Of a stretch of 64,000 nt of DNA, positions 11,043 to 22,371 are shown one piece after another. The translations under genes and the position numbers were made by a program. The stretch's first letter is position 1. Every line of letters begins with the position of its first letter. A model generated the notes under the pieces. It worked only from the letters and a program-made list of their open reading frames with translations. It searched no databases and was not told the origin of the DNA. Source of the stretch: Pegoplata infirma (Eukaryota > Arthropoda > Insecta > Diptera > Anthomyiidae); assembly GCA_963921195.1 (NCBI GenBank), contig OY992540.1, forward strand, positions 63,744,844 through 63,808,843. The letters run 5' to 3'.

Positions 11043-11660
11043 TTATAAGTTTCGAACGAATAATGACGAATAATGAGTTTCGTCGATCGCAGATTACACT
11101 ACTCTACAAAAACCAACTTTTTTGCACAGACTTCTAGGGTACATTTTATAATACTTTTTGCCTCCTGCATTAAACAGGAAATTTCTTGCAAAATTCGGAC
11201 ACTTAGGGATAAAGCCGAAAAAAGGACATTTTGAGATTCCTTGTAATGTCCTAAAGGTATCCCTTACCGTATCGCGTCCGGATTTCTTGCAAAAGTTAGC
11301 TTATTTTATTACATAGAAAATAAAATCAAAAAATTCAAGTCAACAAACAGCAATTGTGAATGTCCTAAACTGATATCAACTAAACATTTAGTAAAAACGG
11401 CATCCCGTTAGTCAATAACACAAAAATTCGATTTTTTTTTCAACAAACTACGTCAAATAATTTTATTTCAAAATTAAAGGAAAATTTCAACAAATCATTA
11501 GTGGCATTTTGTCAATAAGGCAAAGAAAAATATTTTTTTAACTTTCAAATAACCCGTTTGTTATTAATGTTCAATAATTTGTAAATAAAACTGATTTTTT
11601 TCAACTATTTATGTCAATAAACGACTTTGTCAAATAAAAGTCATATTTTCAACAATTTAA

Positions 11661-12743
11661 CCCTTTAAAAGCCAAATTTTTTTGGCTAGGAATTTCTTGA
11701 CCAAACTTTGTGAAAATGTTGATCTATACTAAAGAAAACTTTTTTGTTGATTTCATTGGTCTACTGCGCCCTCTAGCGGAGATATATGCAATCAAACTTA
11801 AAACTTTCACATACAATATCTCCCGAACAAGTTAAATTTTTTTCAAAATTTTAATTTTGTATTTTTTGTACAGAAAAGTACTACACAACTCGCTTTCGAG
11901 AAAGCTTTTGCAACTATTATTCAATGTTTTAGCATTTTTTAACGTTTATTTTATTTTTAAAATTTTTTACGTTATTTGAAAAATTTCGGTTATGCCAACA
12001 AATATTGCGTCTACCCCTTCGGTTTGCAAATTTATTTTTCGGAACACATATATCGTAAAGATAACCCTTCAATGATCATTCTTGTCCAAATAAAACATAA
12101 CAAGTGAGAGTGTTAAATTCGGCTGTGCCGAATCTTTTATACCCTCCAAAATGTAAAAAAAAAAAAAATTGACGGAGGCGTTTTTTTTTTTTTTTGGGGG
12201 GGGGGGCGTTGATAGGGTCAGTGGGGCACGTTGAGAGCACCTTCCCATCGCGATAAATATACCAAATGTTTCATTTATTTAACAAAAATACAAAAAAAAC
12301 CCATGTAAAAACCTGTATTTTTTAGAGGTTGGTTTAGTTCTTCAAGGGGGAACTTTTTTCCCCCTGGTCCGATTTGGCCAATTTCCGAACTTAACCTGCC
12401 TAGGAACATAAGACATATTTGTGCCTAACTTGAGGTTCCTAGCTCTTTTATTTTGGACTGCATCGTGTTAACTACAGACGGACGGACAGACGGACAGACG
12501 GACAGACGGACAGACGGACAGACGGACGGACGGACATCGCTAGAATGTCTTAGAATCGATCACTGATCAATAATATATATACTTTATGGGGTCCCCGACC
12601 GATATTTCGATGCGTTACACACGGAATGACAAAGTGAGTATACCCCTATACTGTAGTTGGAGGGTATAAAAATGCTGTACGTTTAAATTTTAATGATTTT
12701 TTTAACGACGTGTACACGGTTGTGTACAGTGGCCAGTAATGGG
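11661..12743. mobile_element. piggyBac-like non-autonomous element with a nested mini-me
   Basis: Bounded by TTAA on both sides (11657-11660 and 12744-12747) with CCCTTTAAAAG and CCCATTACTGG ends, fitting the TTAA target and CCC termini of piggyBac. GTACACGGTTGTGTAC near the right end is a subterminal palindrome. A mini-me (about 12099-12671) has inserted within it. The TIR match is short, so superfamily assignment is tentative. Confidence 0.5.
12099..12671 (+). mobile_element. mini-me / DINE-1-like element (non-autonomous Helentron type), copy 1
   Basis: Begins AACAAGTGAGAGTGTT with the perfect hairpin ATTCGGC-TGT-GCCGAAT, then CTTTTATACCCTCC. It carries an 11-14 unit GGAC/GACA microsatellite (12476-12534), the core TCGCTAGAATGTCTTAGAAT, TGATCAATAATATATATA and a GGAGGGTATAAAA end. 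These are the hallmarks of dipteran mini-me elements: a conserved core between a GTCY-type and a TA-type microsatellite. Poly-T and poly-G tracts near 12180 could collapse in assembly. Confidence 0.85.
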
Positions 12744-12843
12744 TTAAATCAATAAATATAAAGAACTTTGTCAATCTAACAAAATAGTAAATTTTTTTTT
12801 AACAATTGCTGTCTATAAAGAATTTGGTAGCTTTTGTAAAGTA

Positions 12844-15647
12844 CACTCAAAAAAAAACGTAAGTATTTAATACTAAAAATTTAGCTACGAGTACTAATGT
12901 TTTAGTCCAAAATGATCTAGTGCAGGCGTTGCTAATCAATACTAAAATTTGTTACTAATATCTAGTACATGAAAAATACTAACAAAACAGTAAATATTAC
13001 TGCAATTTACTACTAAGAAAATCATAAATATTTAAAATTTTTGTCCTATTTAGTAAATAAAACTACTAATTTTAGTAAATAAAATTACTTATTTTAGTGA
13101 TTAAAATTACTACCTAAATCAATTTTAATAAATAAAAGTCAGAAAAATATTATATATAAATGATTTTATTTCACTTCGGTTTTTTATTTTATTATTTCAC
13201 TTCGGTTATAAGATATACTTAATTACATGTCTTCTTAAGCTGTTAAAAAAATGTAGCGTTGATTGTACCACGTAAACGATTGCTAAAAATATAAGAAAGA
13301 AATAATATATTCTCAATACATGTTCAAATGTATGTACAAACATTTTACTACAGAGGGCGCTTTTTTATACCTACATTTTTTTTTTGTATTCGTGTGTGTA
13401 TCCATATTCTTCTTCAGCTTGAATTTTTTTCTTACACAATCATTAAAATAAAAAACGATTTAAAAAAAAAACTGACGTAGTTTTATTATTTATGCATATT
13501 AATTTAATTATAAACATATTTAAATAAAGAACATTTATATTTAATTACTTTAACACAATTTATTTAAATAAATGTAACATATATTTTTTTTATAAACACT
13601 CCGTGACTGGGTACCGCGTTGTTACTTTTTCTAATTCTTTTTCGCACTAAACAAACAGAAAAAACAGTTGGTAGCACTGCAGTTAATGCGAGCAAACGTA
13701 GTGTTCGGACACACTGCAGCAGCAAGCAGCAGACGGCAAAGAATATAAAGTACCTGTTTAATTATAAATTATAAATTTATAAAAGCTGTACTTATTGTAT
13801 TTGGAACTTGATGTGTGCTTTTGCAATGTTAAGAAATAAAAAATACGGCATTTTAGTGAAATTATAATTGAATAGTGTACTCTTAATTTTTGCTGTCTCC
13901 TGTTTGATGCTGCTGAATTGTGAAGGAACATGTGATCGCTATTAAAAACAGTGTTGCCACTATCAATATGAAAAAAACCGCAAAAATCGTAGGAAAAGGG
14001 TAAAAATTTACAAAACAAAAATCAGCGCCAAGAAAAGAGAGAATGTTAAGAAAAAATTTTGAAAATGAGCTTTTTAAGGTAAAAAGGATAAAAATCAAAA
14101 AATATTTGTTTCTATAATAAATAAAATAAATTAGCTGATACAATCAAAAGTAAAAATAATATTACATTCATATTACTCAAATAATATTAAGATAATGGTT
14201 AACATTAAATTTAAAACAAACTTTTTTTATTACATTCAATTATCAAGCCACAGAACTGTTTTATTGAAATGTTTGGGTATTTTATCAGTTTAATTTTTAT
14301 GCATTTTACTTTATTTTGACAGTAAACAAAATTGTTTAAAAAAACAACAGTCATTAAACATTTAAAAAAATATGTAGTTGTAAAAAAAATTAGAAAATAT
14401 GTACCAAAAAGTTTTTACACAAATACAAGTAGGAAAGTCCAAACATGAACCGATTGGATATTTTTTTTAAGATCTTTAATTACTGGAAAAACACATATAA
14501 AACAATTTTTAGAGAAATATGCTTCTTTCAACTGAATATCGGCGACTAAATCTACGGGGAGTAACGGTATGCATTACCATGTAATGCATAGCCACAAAAA
14601 ATGGAAGAATATGTACTAGTTGTTCCCTACCGCTTACCATAGGCCTTAATTTTTTTTTAATTTTTCATGAATTACGAAGGTTCATGCATTATTTTGTTTC
14701 TTATCCCAAAAAATCATTAATCCTGTATAGAGTAAGGCCACGTTCACACTACATGAACTTATACCTAATTCACACCTAAGATGAAATCACATTCGATCAC
14801 AACGCATAGCGTTGTTCAAAATTCTGTGTAAATTGGTTTTGTAAAAAAAATAAATTGTATTAAAATTTTTACGAAAATAAACCCCAATTTTCTTTATTTA
14901 ACTCTATCAAAAATAGATATTTTGATTGCGTCATTACAAAAATACAACTCCATAACCAAAAATTTAAATTAGCCGGAGATTGAGAGCAAACGCCGCCGTC
15001 GGCAAGCAAATTGGGCGAGTCGCCACCACCGTAAGTTCCTCGTCGGCACAATTTAAATCAATTGTTAGAGTCACTTAATTCAAATTTAAAGGGGTTGCTT
15101 GTATGAGGCCAAGGTCCAAACATGGATAAAATTTTCCCAATTTCATTAGGTCTTGGGCTTAACTTTCAAATTTTAGCAAAATCTATTGATAAAATAAAAA
15201 TCACAAATTAAAAAAAAAATGAAAAAACACCATAAATACCTTATCTTTAAAAACGCGTATTTAAAAAAACGGCAAAACCAAAAAAGCACCAGCATATACC
15301 CGAAATATAACATAATGGCAACACTGAATTCAAATTTAACGATTTTGCAGCAAAAACAGTTGGTAGCTCTGCTTTTAAACAAGCGCCCTCTTACGGAATT
15401 ATTACTAACAAAAAAAATTAAAACCTAATAAATTACTGTATATTAGTACTTTTATGAACTAAAAATAGTAAAAAAATTAGTACAACCGACTACCAACAAA
15501 AATTACTCATAAACAGTAAGAAATACTAATTTTAGCACTTTTAAGATACTAAAAAAACTACTGTAATACTGGTAATTGGTAACTTATTAGTAGATTTGGA
15601 TTACCAACGCACTTACTAATTTTTTTACTGTAGAATTATTTTGAGTG
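12844..15647. mobile_element. CACTCAAAA-ended TA element, 2.8 kb
   Basis: CACTCAAAA(A)A ends in inverted orientation, flanked by TA (12842-12843; 15648-15649). Subterminal AGTAxTAxTACT motifs lie at both ends. The CAGTTGGTAGC and GAGGGCGCTT / AAGCGCCCTC motifs are partly shared between left and right halves. GC-richer islands occur at 13600-13745 and 14980-15050. No transposase; the short frames inside are of low complexity. Confidence 0.75.
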
Positions 15648-16819
15648 TATAAAACAAAAGCACAAACATACTGTAAAGACAACATGCTCTCTCTCGTCGT
15701 GTAGTTTGTTTTTATTTGTGCCTGTACTTCTTTTTAAAAAAGCAGACAATAAAAAAAGAAGACAATTAAAAAAAAAAAATGATTATGAATTTAGTTTTAT
15801 TTGAGCTAGCAAGGGGTACGGCAGCAATTGAAATTATTTCATAGAAAATATTATTAAAAAATGTATTTCGAAAACAAATTAATCTTTTTATATAAACATT
15901 TTGTTTTGTTAACTACTGTTTTGTTATTTCCTTTTTATTTTTGGAATAATTTTTTTACAGAATTTGCTTTCCAAGTTTTTACCGATTGCTATGTTTGTCT
16001 AAAACGAAACTAAAACATGTGTATATAAAAAATAAAGAAATAAAGAACAAACGAAAAAAAAAAACAATTTTCAACATAAGACAAAAACGGTAAAACGATA
16101 AAAGTAAAATACATTCTTAAGTGTTATAAAAAAGAATATTGATTAACAAAATACTTTTGTTTAATTTCAATATTAATATTCTCTTACATTAATCTCGATT
16201 TTTAATCAATTTATTTTTAATTTTTTTTTTCTATTAAAAAAGTTTTAATTTGTCATTACAACTAATACTGTTGGTTGATATCACAAATTCGTTTGTTGAA
16301 TTCCTTTACCATATCAACAAATGACGTTTGTGTTTGTTGAATTTCTTTGTTAAAAACAAAATTTATTTTTTTTTTATTTTGTTAGATCAACAAATTACGT
16401 TTTGTGTTTGTTGAATTTCTTTGTTGAAAACAAAATTTATTTTTTTTTTCTTTTGTTAGATCAACAAATTACGTTTTGTGTTTGTTGAATTTCTTTGTTG
16501 AAAAAAAATTTAAGATTTTGTACGTTTGTCAATACAAATAATAATTTAGAAGAACTATTACAAACTCATTTATCAATTGTTTTTTCAACTATTAATATTT
16601 ACAAACGTTAGTTGATATTACAAATTTCCGTATAGGAGCACTTTCAGTGAAAAATTTAATTGTATTCACAAATATGGGGGTCAATATAACAATTCGTTTT
16701 TTTCTGTGTAGAAATTTGAACAAAATAAAAATATGTATAACTTTAATACACACTTTTGCAATATTAACAAATGTGACACGAACAATGACTTTTTCGAAAT
16801 TCGTCAATCTCCGAGCAAT

Positions 16820-17830
16820 TCATCTCATTTTGGTGGGATAAACCCCTCCGCTTCAAATTTGACTTCGAAAAAAAATTTGGGCCGTTGGGGTCTCACTCTA
16901 AAAATTTTTAAAATTTTTTTTTTTTTAGTTTAGACTTGAAAGAATTTTAGCTGAGATGTTGCCTTTATTAAAGGCCCTTTAATGATACATATCCACAAAA
17001 AAATATTATTCCAATCTGTGATAGCTTTATCGTGTTTTGAAATGTATCAAAAACAGCAAAAAAAATATGTTTTTTACCCTTTTTTTCAAATTTTATGTGT
17101 TGTCACAAAAAATTTCTTTTGTAGATTGTCTGGCAAATTATCGTTCGTTTTTGGTCTAAAATCCTATGTTTTAATTTTTGGCCAAATCGGGCACTTTTTA
17201 CACGTGCCCTTGGGGGCTAAAGTTGTTTGTACAAATCAGACTTTAACCCTCCTGCGGCACCGGTTAAAATTGTCCGATTTGGACAAAAACTTAAATATTG
17301 AGTTCTTAGACCAAAACGAACCATTTTTTGCACGGGCTTCGACTAAATTCGACAAAATTCATTTTTTGTGATACATAAAATGTGAACAAAACGGTAAAAA
17401 AATTGAATTTTTTGCTGTTTTTTATACATTTTAGTACGTGATAAAGATGTCACAGATACGAATAATATTTTTTTGGGGATATGTATCATTAAAAGCATCA
17501 TCTCAGCTAAAATACTTTCAAGTCAAAACTAAAAAAAAATTAAAAAATTTGTAGAGCAGAACCCGAACTACCATAATTTTAAAGCGGAAGGGTTTGTCCC
17601 ACCAAAACGAAATTTTTAGTCGTTAATAAGCTAATCAAATAAAATAATTATTGGAAAAAAAATAAAAAATCAAAAAAAAATTTTGGTTGTATCAGAAAAA
17701 AAAATTGTTTGGTGCCAAACTTTACCCTCCAGCGGCAGAGGTTAAAGACTTGGCTAAGAATTTAAACATGAAGTTTAAGACTAAATGGAATCATATTTTG
17801 CCTGGCGATCGACGAAATTCGACAACAATC
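16820..17830. mobile_element. Foldback element related to 19701-20812
   Basis: Inverted arms: GGTGGGATAAACCCCTCCGC..(16830-17080) against ..(17390-17605) GCGGAAGGGTTTGTCCCACC. Both carry GATAAAGATGTCACAGATA-like text found in the arms of 19701-20812. A further pair of diverged direct copies (17240-17370 and 17725-17850) contains CCCTCCxGCGGCA and TTCGAC.AAATTCGACAA. The 129-codon frame at 16982-17371 is a by-product. The ends are not exactly placed. Confidence 0.6.
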
Positions 17831-18112
17831 TTTTTTAGTGCCACCCTACTGTACATGTTTTTCTAAAATAATACTTTTTAAAAACACCTTAATCAATCAT
17901 CATAATTGTGTCTATTTTCATTTCAGATGACGATAACATTTTTTTATCATTTGTTTACTTTAATTTGTTTATTTTGATATTTGTTATTGCAAAATAATAA
18001 TAAAACTTACCTTTCTTTGACGATAACAAATGAAAACTTATCAAACTTTTTCTCTTTATTTCTCTCTTCTTTTAATACAATTGTCGTTCTCACTAAATAT
18101 ATTAGAAACAAA

Positions 18113-18170
18113 AAAAGTTTGATTCGGCCTTGCCGAATTTATTGATACCCTCAACAATGTAAGAGAGATT
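18113..18170 (+). repeat. mini-me terminal relic
   Basis: TTTGATTCGGCCTTGCCGAA hairpin followed by TTTATTGATACCCTCAACAA, the same terminus as at 53280. Confidence 0.6.
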
Positions 18171-18311
18171 ATTGCAAAAAACTTTATTTGAAAAAAATTG
18201 TTTAAAAACAAAATCAGTCATAAAAACTTGTTAAAAAATTAGCAACATTAATAAATTCTGGAGAAAAATATCCCTCAAATATTTTTTTTCTAAAAGAATA
18301 TGGCCCGTACC

Positions 18312-19046
18312 CATAGGCGTAGATAGCCCTGTCTGGGGGGAATAAGAATAATTTTAGCCCCCCCCAGAATTTTAGTCATTCACAATTTTTTTTTTTTTTA
18401 ATAATTTAATGATTTCATTAATTTTTGCAACAATAAATAATAATAATATGTAATGAGTCTTTAGGACCCGTTATGATCATTCAATGAGTCTTAAGGACTC
18501 GTAATGATTATTATATAAGATCTAATAGTTTTTCCCATTGAAAAATAGTCTGAATTATTGAAAAAAGTTTTTATATGAATCTGATGTTTTACCGAATCTT
18601 AGGGTTTTACCTTCAGGAAAACATTTTAACTTCTTTGATTTAAAAAAGTTTCTAAATTCTAAGGGGTTTTTTATAGACAAAAGTTATTGAAAGAAACAAT
18701 CTGAGAATTTTGACTAATAATCACTAACTTTTGCAAACATCAGACTTTTTCTTAAAAAAAATCCTTGTAATCTAATGATTTTACTATAGGAAAAACATGA
18801 AAAATTTTTCATTCTCAAAACATATCTAGGAGTTCTAAATTTCCGAAAAATCTACAGAATCAAAATTTAAAAAAAAACAAAGAATTTTTAACCGCTTTCG
18901 GGGGGCATTCGTTTCTAGGACACATAGACGCATGTTAAAGGGAACGCTTCAGGAATAGGTCTATTAAAAAAAAATACCAAAAAATTAAAAAAAAATCTAG
19001 GGGGGGCTTTAGCCCCCCCCAGAAATGTTGGCTTCCTACGCCAATG
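18312..19046. mobile_element. hAT-superfamily non-autonomous element, 735 bp
   Basis: Ends CATAGGCGTAG / CATTGGCGTAG (inverted) with subterminal runs of G and C (GGGGGG near 18335, CCCCCCCC near 19012), flanked by the perfect 8-bp direct repeat CCCGTACC (18304-18311 and 19047-19054). The interior is a decayed TTCTGA..AAAA minisatellite-like sequence. No transposase. Confidence 0.93.
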
Positions 19047-19497
19047 CCCGTACCACAACAAAACAAAAAGTCTATTTTTACAAAAGTTTTATTTTAAATT
19101 TCAAATTTTCAATACATTTTTTGAAAGTCTATTTTAAAAACAAAAACAATTTGTATGGAAATAAAATTAAAAGCTCATTTTAAATTTATTTTATTTTCTT
19201 GTGGTAAGGCTGTATGATTTTTACTTGTGTTTTAGGTTTTTGTTCACCGTTTTTTTTTACCATTTTTTTTTTGCTAATTTTACCATTTTTTACTAATTTT
19301 ACAAGGTTGATTTTTTACCAAAATAAAATGGTATTGTTGTAATTTTACCATTTTTTTCGTAATTTTTTTAAAAAATTATTCATGACTAATTATATCCCAA
19401 ATATGGCGGATACAATTACTTTAATAATTATCTACGGGTAAATTTTATAATCTAGCGGGATAAATTTATATATAATGTGATACGTGAATTGGGTCTA

Positions 19498-22136
19498 TCC
19501 AGCAAAAAAAGAGCTTACCATTCACTACAAAATTCACCACAACTTATGAACCAGATGTACTTCTTCTTCAACTGAAACATTGATGAATTTAATATGGGCG
19601 TGACACACAAAGTATGTTCTTTTTTTCGCCACTTTTCAGTGGCGAAAGATTGACACTTAAGTATACCATATATCACTAGTTTTTATTATGTACATATACA
19701 TTAGAGTGTCCCTTATTTTGGAAATGTTGGAAATCTTGAGACGGTACCCGCTCATTTTTTTCCTTTTGACTTAAAAATAACTCAGGAAAAATTTTACGCC
19801 CCTAGGACCACGCCTTCCCTACGCGACGGGGCCTTAAAGAGCGGGGCCTTAAAAATCATTTTTCCATACAAACCAAAAAATTTTTTTTTTGATTTTTAAT
19901 TTTTTTGTTATTATTTATTATATTACTTGGTTTGCTTATTCACGACAAAAAATTTGATATTGGTGGGATAAGTCTTTCAGCGCTAAAAAATTTTTCGCAA
20001 AAAAAAATTTTGAGCCGCCGGGGTCCTACAGTAAAAAATTTTTAAAAAATATTTTTTTTTAGTTTTGACCAGCAACGGGTTTAGCTGCTATGTTGCTTTA
20101 AATGATATATATTCATAAAAAAATATTTTTTGTATCTGTGACATCTTTATCGTGTTCTAAAAAAGGGTAAAAAATGCATTGTTGATTTATTTCGATACAC
20201 GATAAAGATGTCACAAATATGAAAAATATTTTTTTTGGAATATATATCATTAAAAACAACATAACAACTAAAACCGTTACTTTTCAAAACTAAAAAAAAA
20301 TATTTTTTAAAAATTTTTTACCGTAGGATCCCTACGGCTCAAAATTTTTTTTTCGAAAAAGATAAAGATGTCACAGATATGAATAATTTTTTTTTTGGAA
20401 TATATATCATTTAAAGCAACATAGCAGCTAAAACCGTTGCTGGTCAAAACTAAAAAAAAATATTTTTTAAAAATTTTTTACTGTAGGACCCCGGCGGCTC
20501 AAAATTTTTTTTTTGCTAAAAATTTTTTAGCGCTGAAAGACTTATCCCACCAAAATCAAATTTTTTGTCGTGAATAAGCAAACCAAGTAATATAATAAAT
20601 AATAACAAAAAAATTAAAAATCAAAAAAAAATTTTTTTGGTTTGTATGGAAAAATGATTTTTAAGGCCCCGCTCTTTAAGGCCCCGTCGCGTAGGGAAGG
20701 CGTGGTCCTAGGGGCGTAAAATTTTTCCTGAGTTATTTTTAAGTCAAAAGGAAAAAAATGAGCGGGTACCGTCTCAACATTTCGAACATTTCCAAAATAA
20801 GGGACACTCTAATATACATATATTAACATTTTTATGACAACTTCTGAAGTAGTGATCCGGATGTTAATATAACTTGACCTTTTGGAAGCGTTTTTTTCAT
20901 CACTTCTTTAGAAGTACATATTTCTTGGCATTTTGGTAGTGATTATGTAATTTTTATTTGGTGATTTAGAAGTTCTTTTTTCACTTCTTTTTGTAAAATT
21001 GATTAATTTTTGTAATATTTACACTAAAAACACTGTTTGACAGCAAAAACCTCCAAGTGAAATTTCTAACTGGTCCTTATACATTTTAGTATCCTGCTTC
21101 CAAATCTACCGTCCAAATTTTTCTAGCACGTACCGTTTTTGAGATATTCGCTGTTAAAAAGTAAAAAAAAAAAAAAAAATATTTTAGCACTTTTAGGGGT
21201 ACACTGTTACGTATTCTCACGTTGCTTCCATCAAATAGGACTCGTTTTCATATAAAATGGACCTCCTGATTCCAAAACTGCAATAAAAAAGTTTCAAGCA
21301 TATTCTGTTTTTGAGATATTCGCGTTTGAAAATTTTTGTGTGATTTATAAAGAATATACATAAGTGCGCAACAGTGGAGTTTAGTGTTTTCAAACGCCAA
21401 TATTATAAAAACAGTACGCGATAGAAAAATTTGGATACAGATTTGGAATAAAGATGTCCTTTTTTTACTACATCGAGTACTTTTGTGTTTGAGCAACTAA
21501 AAAAAGGAGTAATTATAAAGATCACAAAACTATAAAAAATCACGACGAATCGATTCGCCAGTTTGTTCTGACCACAAGGCTTAATCTCAATATTCTAAAA
21601 AGCTTAAACAATCTTTAATAATGTGATGCAGCAACATCCGCTTTAGTTAGTAAATGTATTTATTTAATATATGGCCAACTTTTTTCGATGTAAGATATAG
21701 AATGATAGTTAAACGTCAAATTGCTTGTATGAAATTTGCACAATTTATCAATAATCTATTTTCGTCTTTTCGATTTTTAAGCTCTAAATAAAGAGAAATA
21801 AAATGCCAATACCAAATTTTGTCACCATTTTTGCAAAACCTAAATCTATTCGAAGATGGACGTAGAAAAAATTGCATACTTCGTGTATCACCCCCATTCT
21901 AAGTGTTTCAGTTAAAAAAGAAGTTCATATGTTGTGGTGATTTGATTTAATTTCTAAGAATAAATGAAAGAGGTGCTTCAAAATCATTAAGTAAAGAACT
22001 GGTGAAAGATGTTTTTATTGTTATTTTGTAGCATTTTTGTACTTCCTACGGAATACAAAGTTCGGCACCTACCGCTACTTTGTATGTAGTGAAACCACTA
22101 ACTCTTTTTGAACCACTTCGTTTATTTTTTGCTGGG
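19498..22136. mobile_element. CCAGCAAAAAA-ended TA element hosting a foldback
   Basis: Inverted ends TCCAGCAAAAAA / CCCAGCAAAAAA with TA on both sides (19496-19497, 22137-22138). The right half (21080-21500) is a copy of text at 47690-48110. The foldback 19701-20812 is nested within; without it the element is about 1.5 kb. Confidence 0.72.
19701..20812. mobile_element. Long foldback element, TTAGAGTGTCCC ends
   Basis: About 500-base inverted arms are almost perfectly complementary (TTAGAGTGTCCCTTATTTTG, GCGGGTACC, CCTAGGACCACGCCTTCCCT and so on). The flank TATACA is directly repeated on both sides (19695-19700, 20813-20818). The centre carries a partial tandem duplication of about 165 bases (20200-20500). 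It would form a very long hairpin. No coding capacity; superfamily undetermined. Confidence 0.88.
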
Positions 22137-22371
22137 TATATAATTATATCAGTTAGAGAAAACATTATATATAATAATATGCACTTTATGTAATGTTATA
22201 TACAAAAATATGTTCTTTATGTAGAGCAATATCTAACCATATCTCTTTATGTCTTATAGTCTCCATTTATTTTATATTGTATCAGTCCGGATCAAACTGA
22301 TAAAACCCGATAGAACCATTTTACGCATCATATTATATATTAGACTATCTATTCAGATCTTGTAGGATAAC

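Larger units (their letters stand above)
11312..16708. mobile_element. Composite: CACAGAAAA-ended element carrying nested insertions
   Basis: The left end CATAGAAAATAAAAT after TA and the right end TTTTTCTGTG before TA correspond to the ends of the shorter relative at 54197-54690. Shared features are GATATCAACTAAACATTTAG near the left and TTTCCGTATAGGAGCACTTT near the right. Between them lie the piggyBac-like element (11661-12743), a mini-me and the CACTCAAAA element (12844-15647). The TTTGTTGAATTTCTTTGTTG motif is tandemly repeated (16290-16510), about 90-100 bases apart. Confidence 0.6.

Noticed and set aside
12175..12210. Poly-T/poly-G tracts in the mini-me copies as G-quadruplex elements
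   Set aside because: A single G-run per copy cannot form an intramolecular quadruplex, and length in such runs is unreliable.
16982..17371. 129-codon plus-strand frame
   Set aside because: Lies in the arms and centre of a foldback element whose paired copies do not keep the frame.
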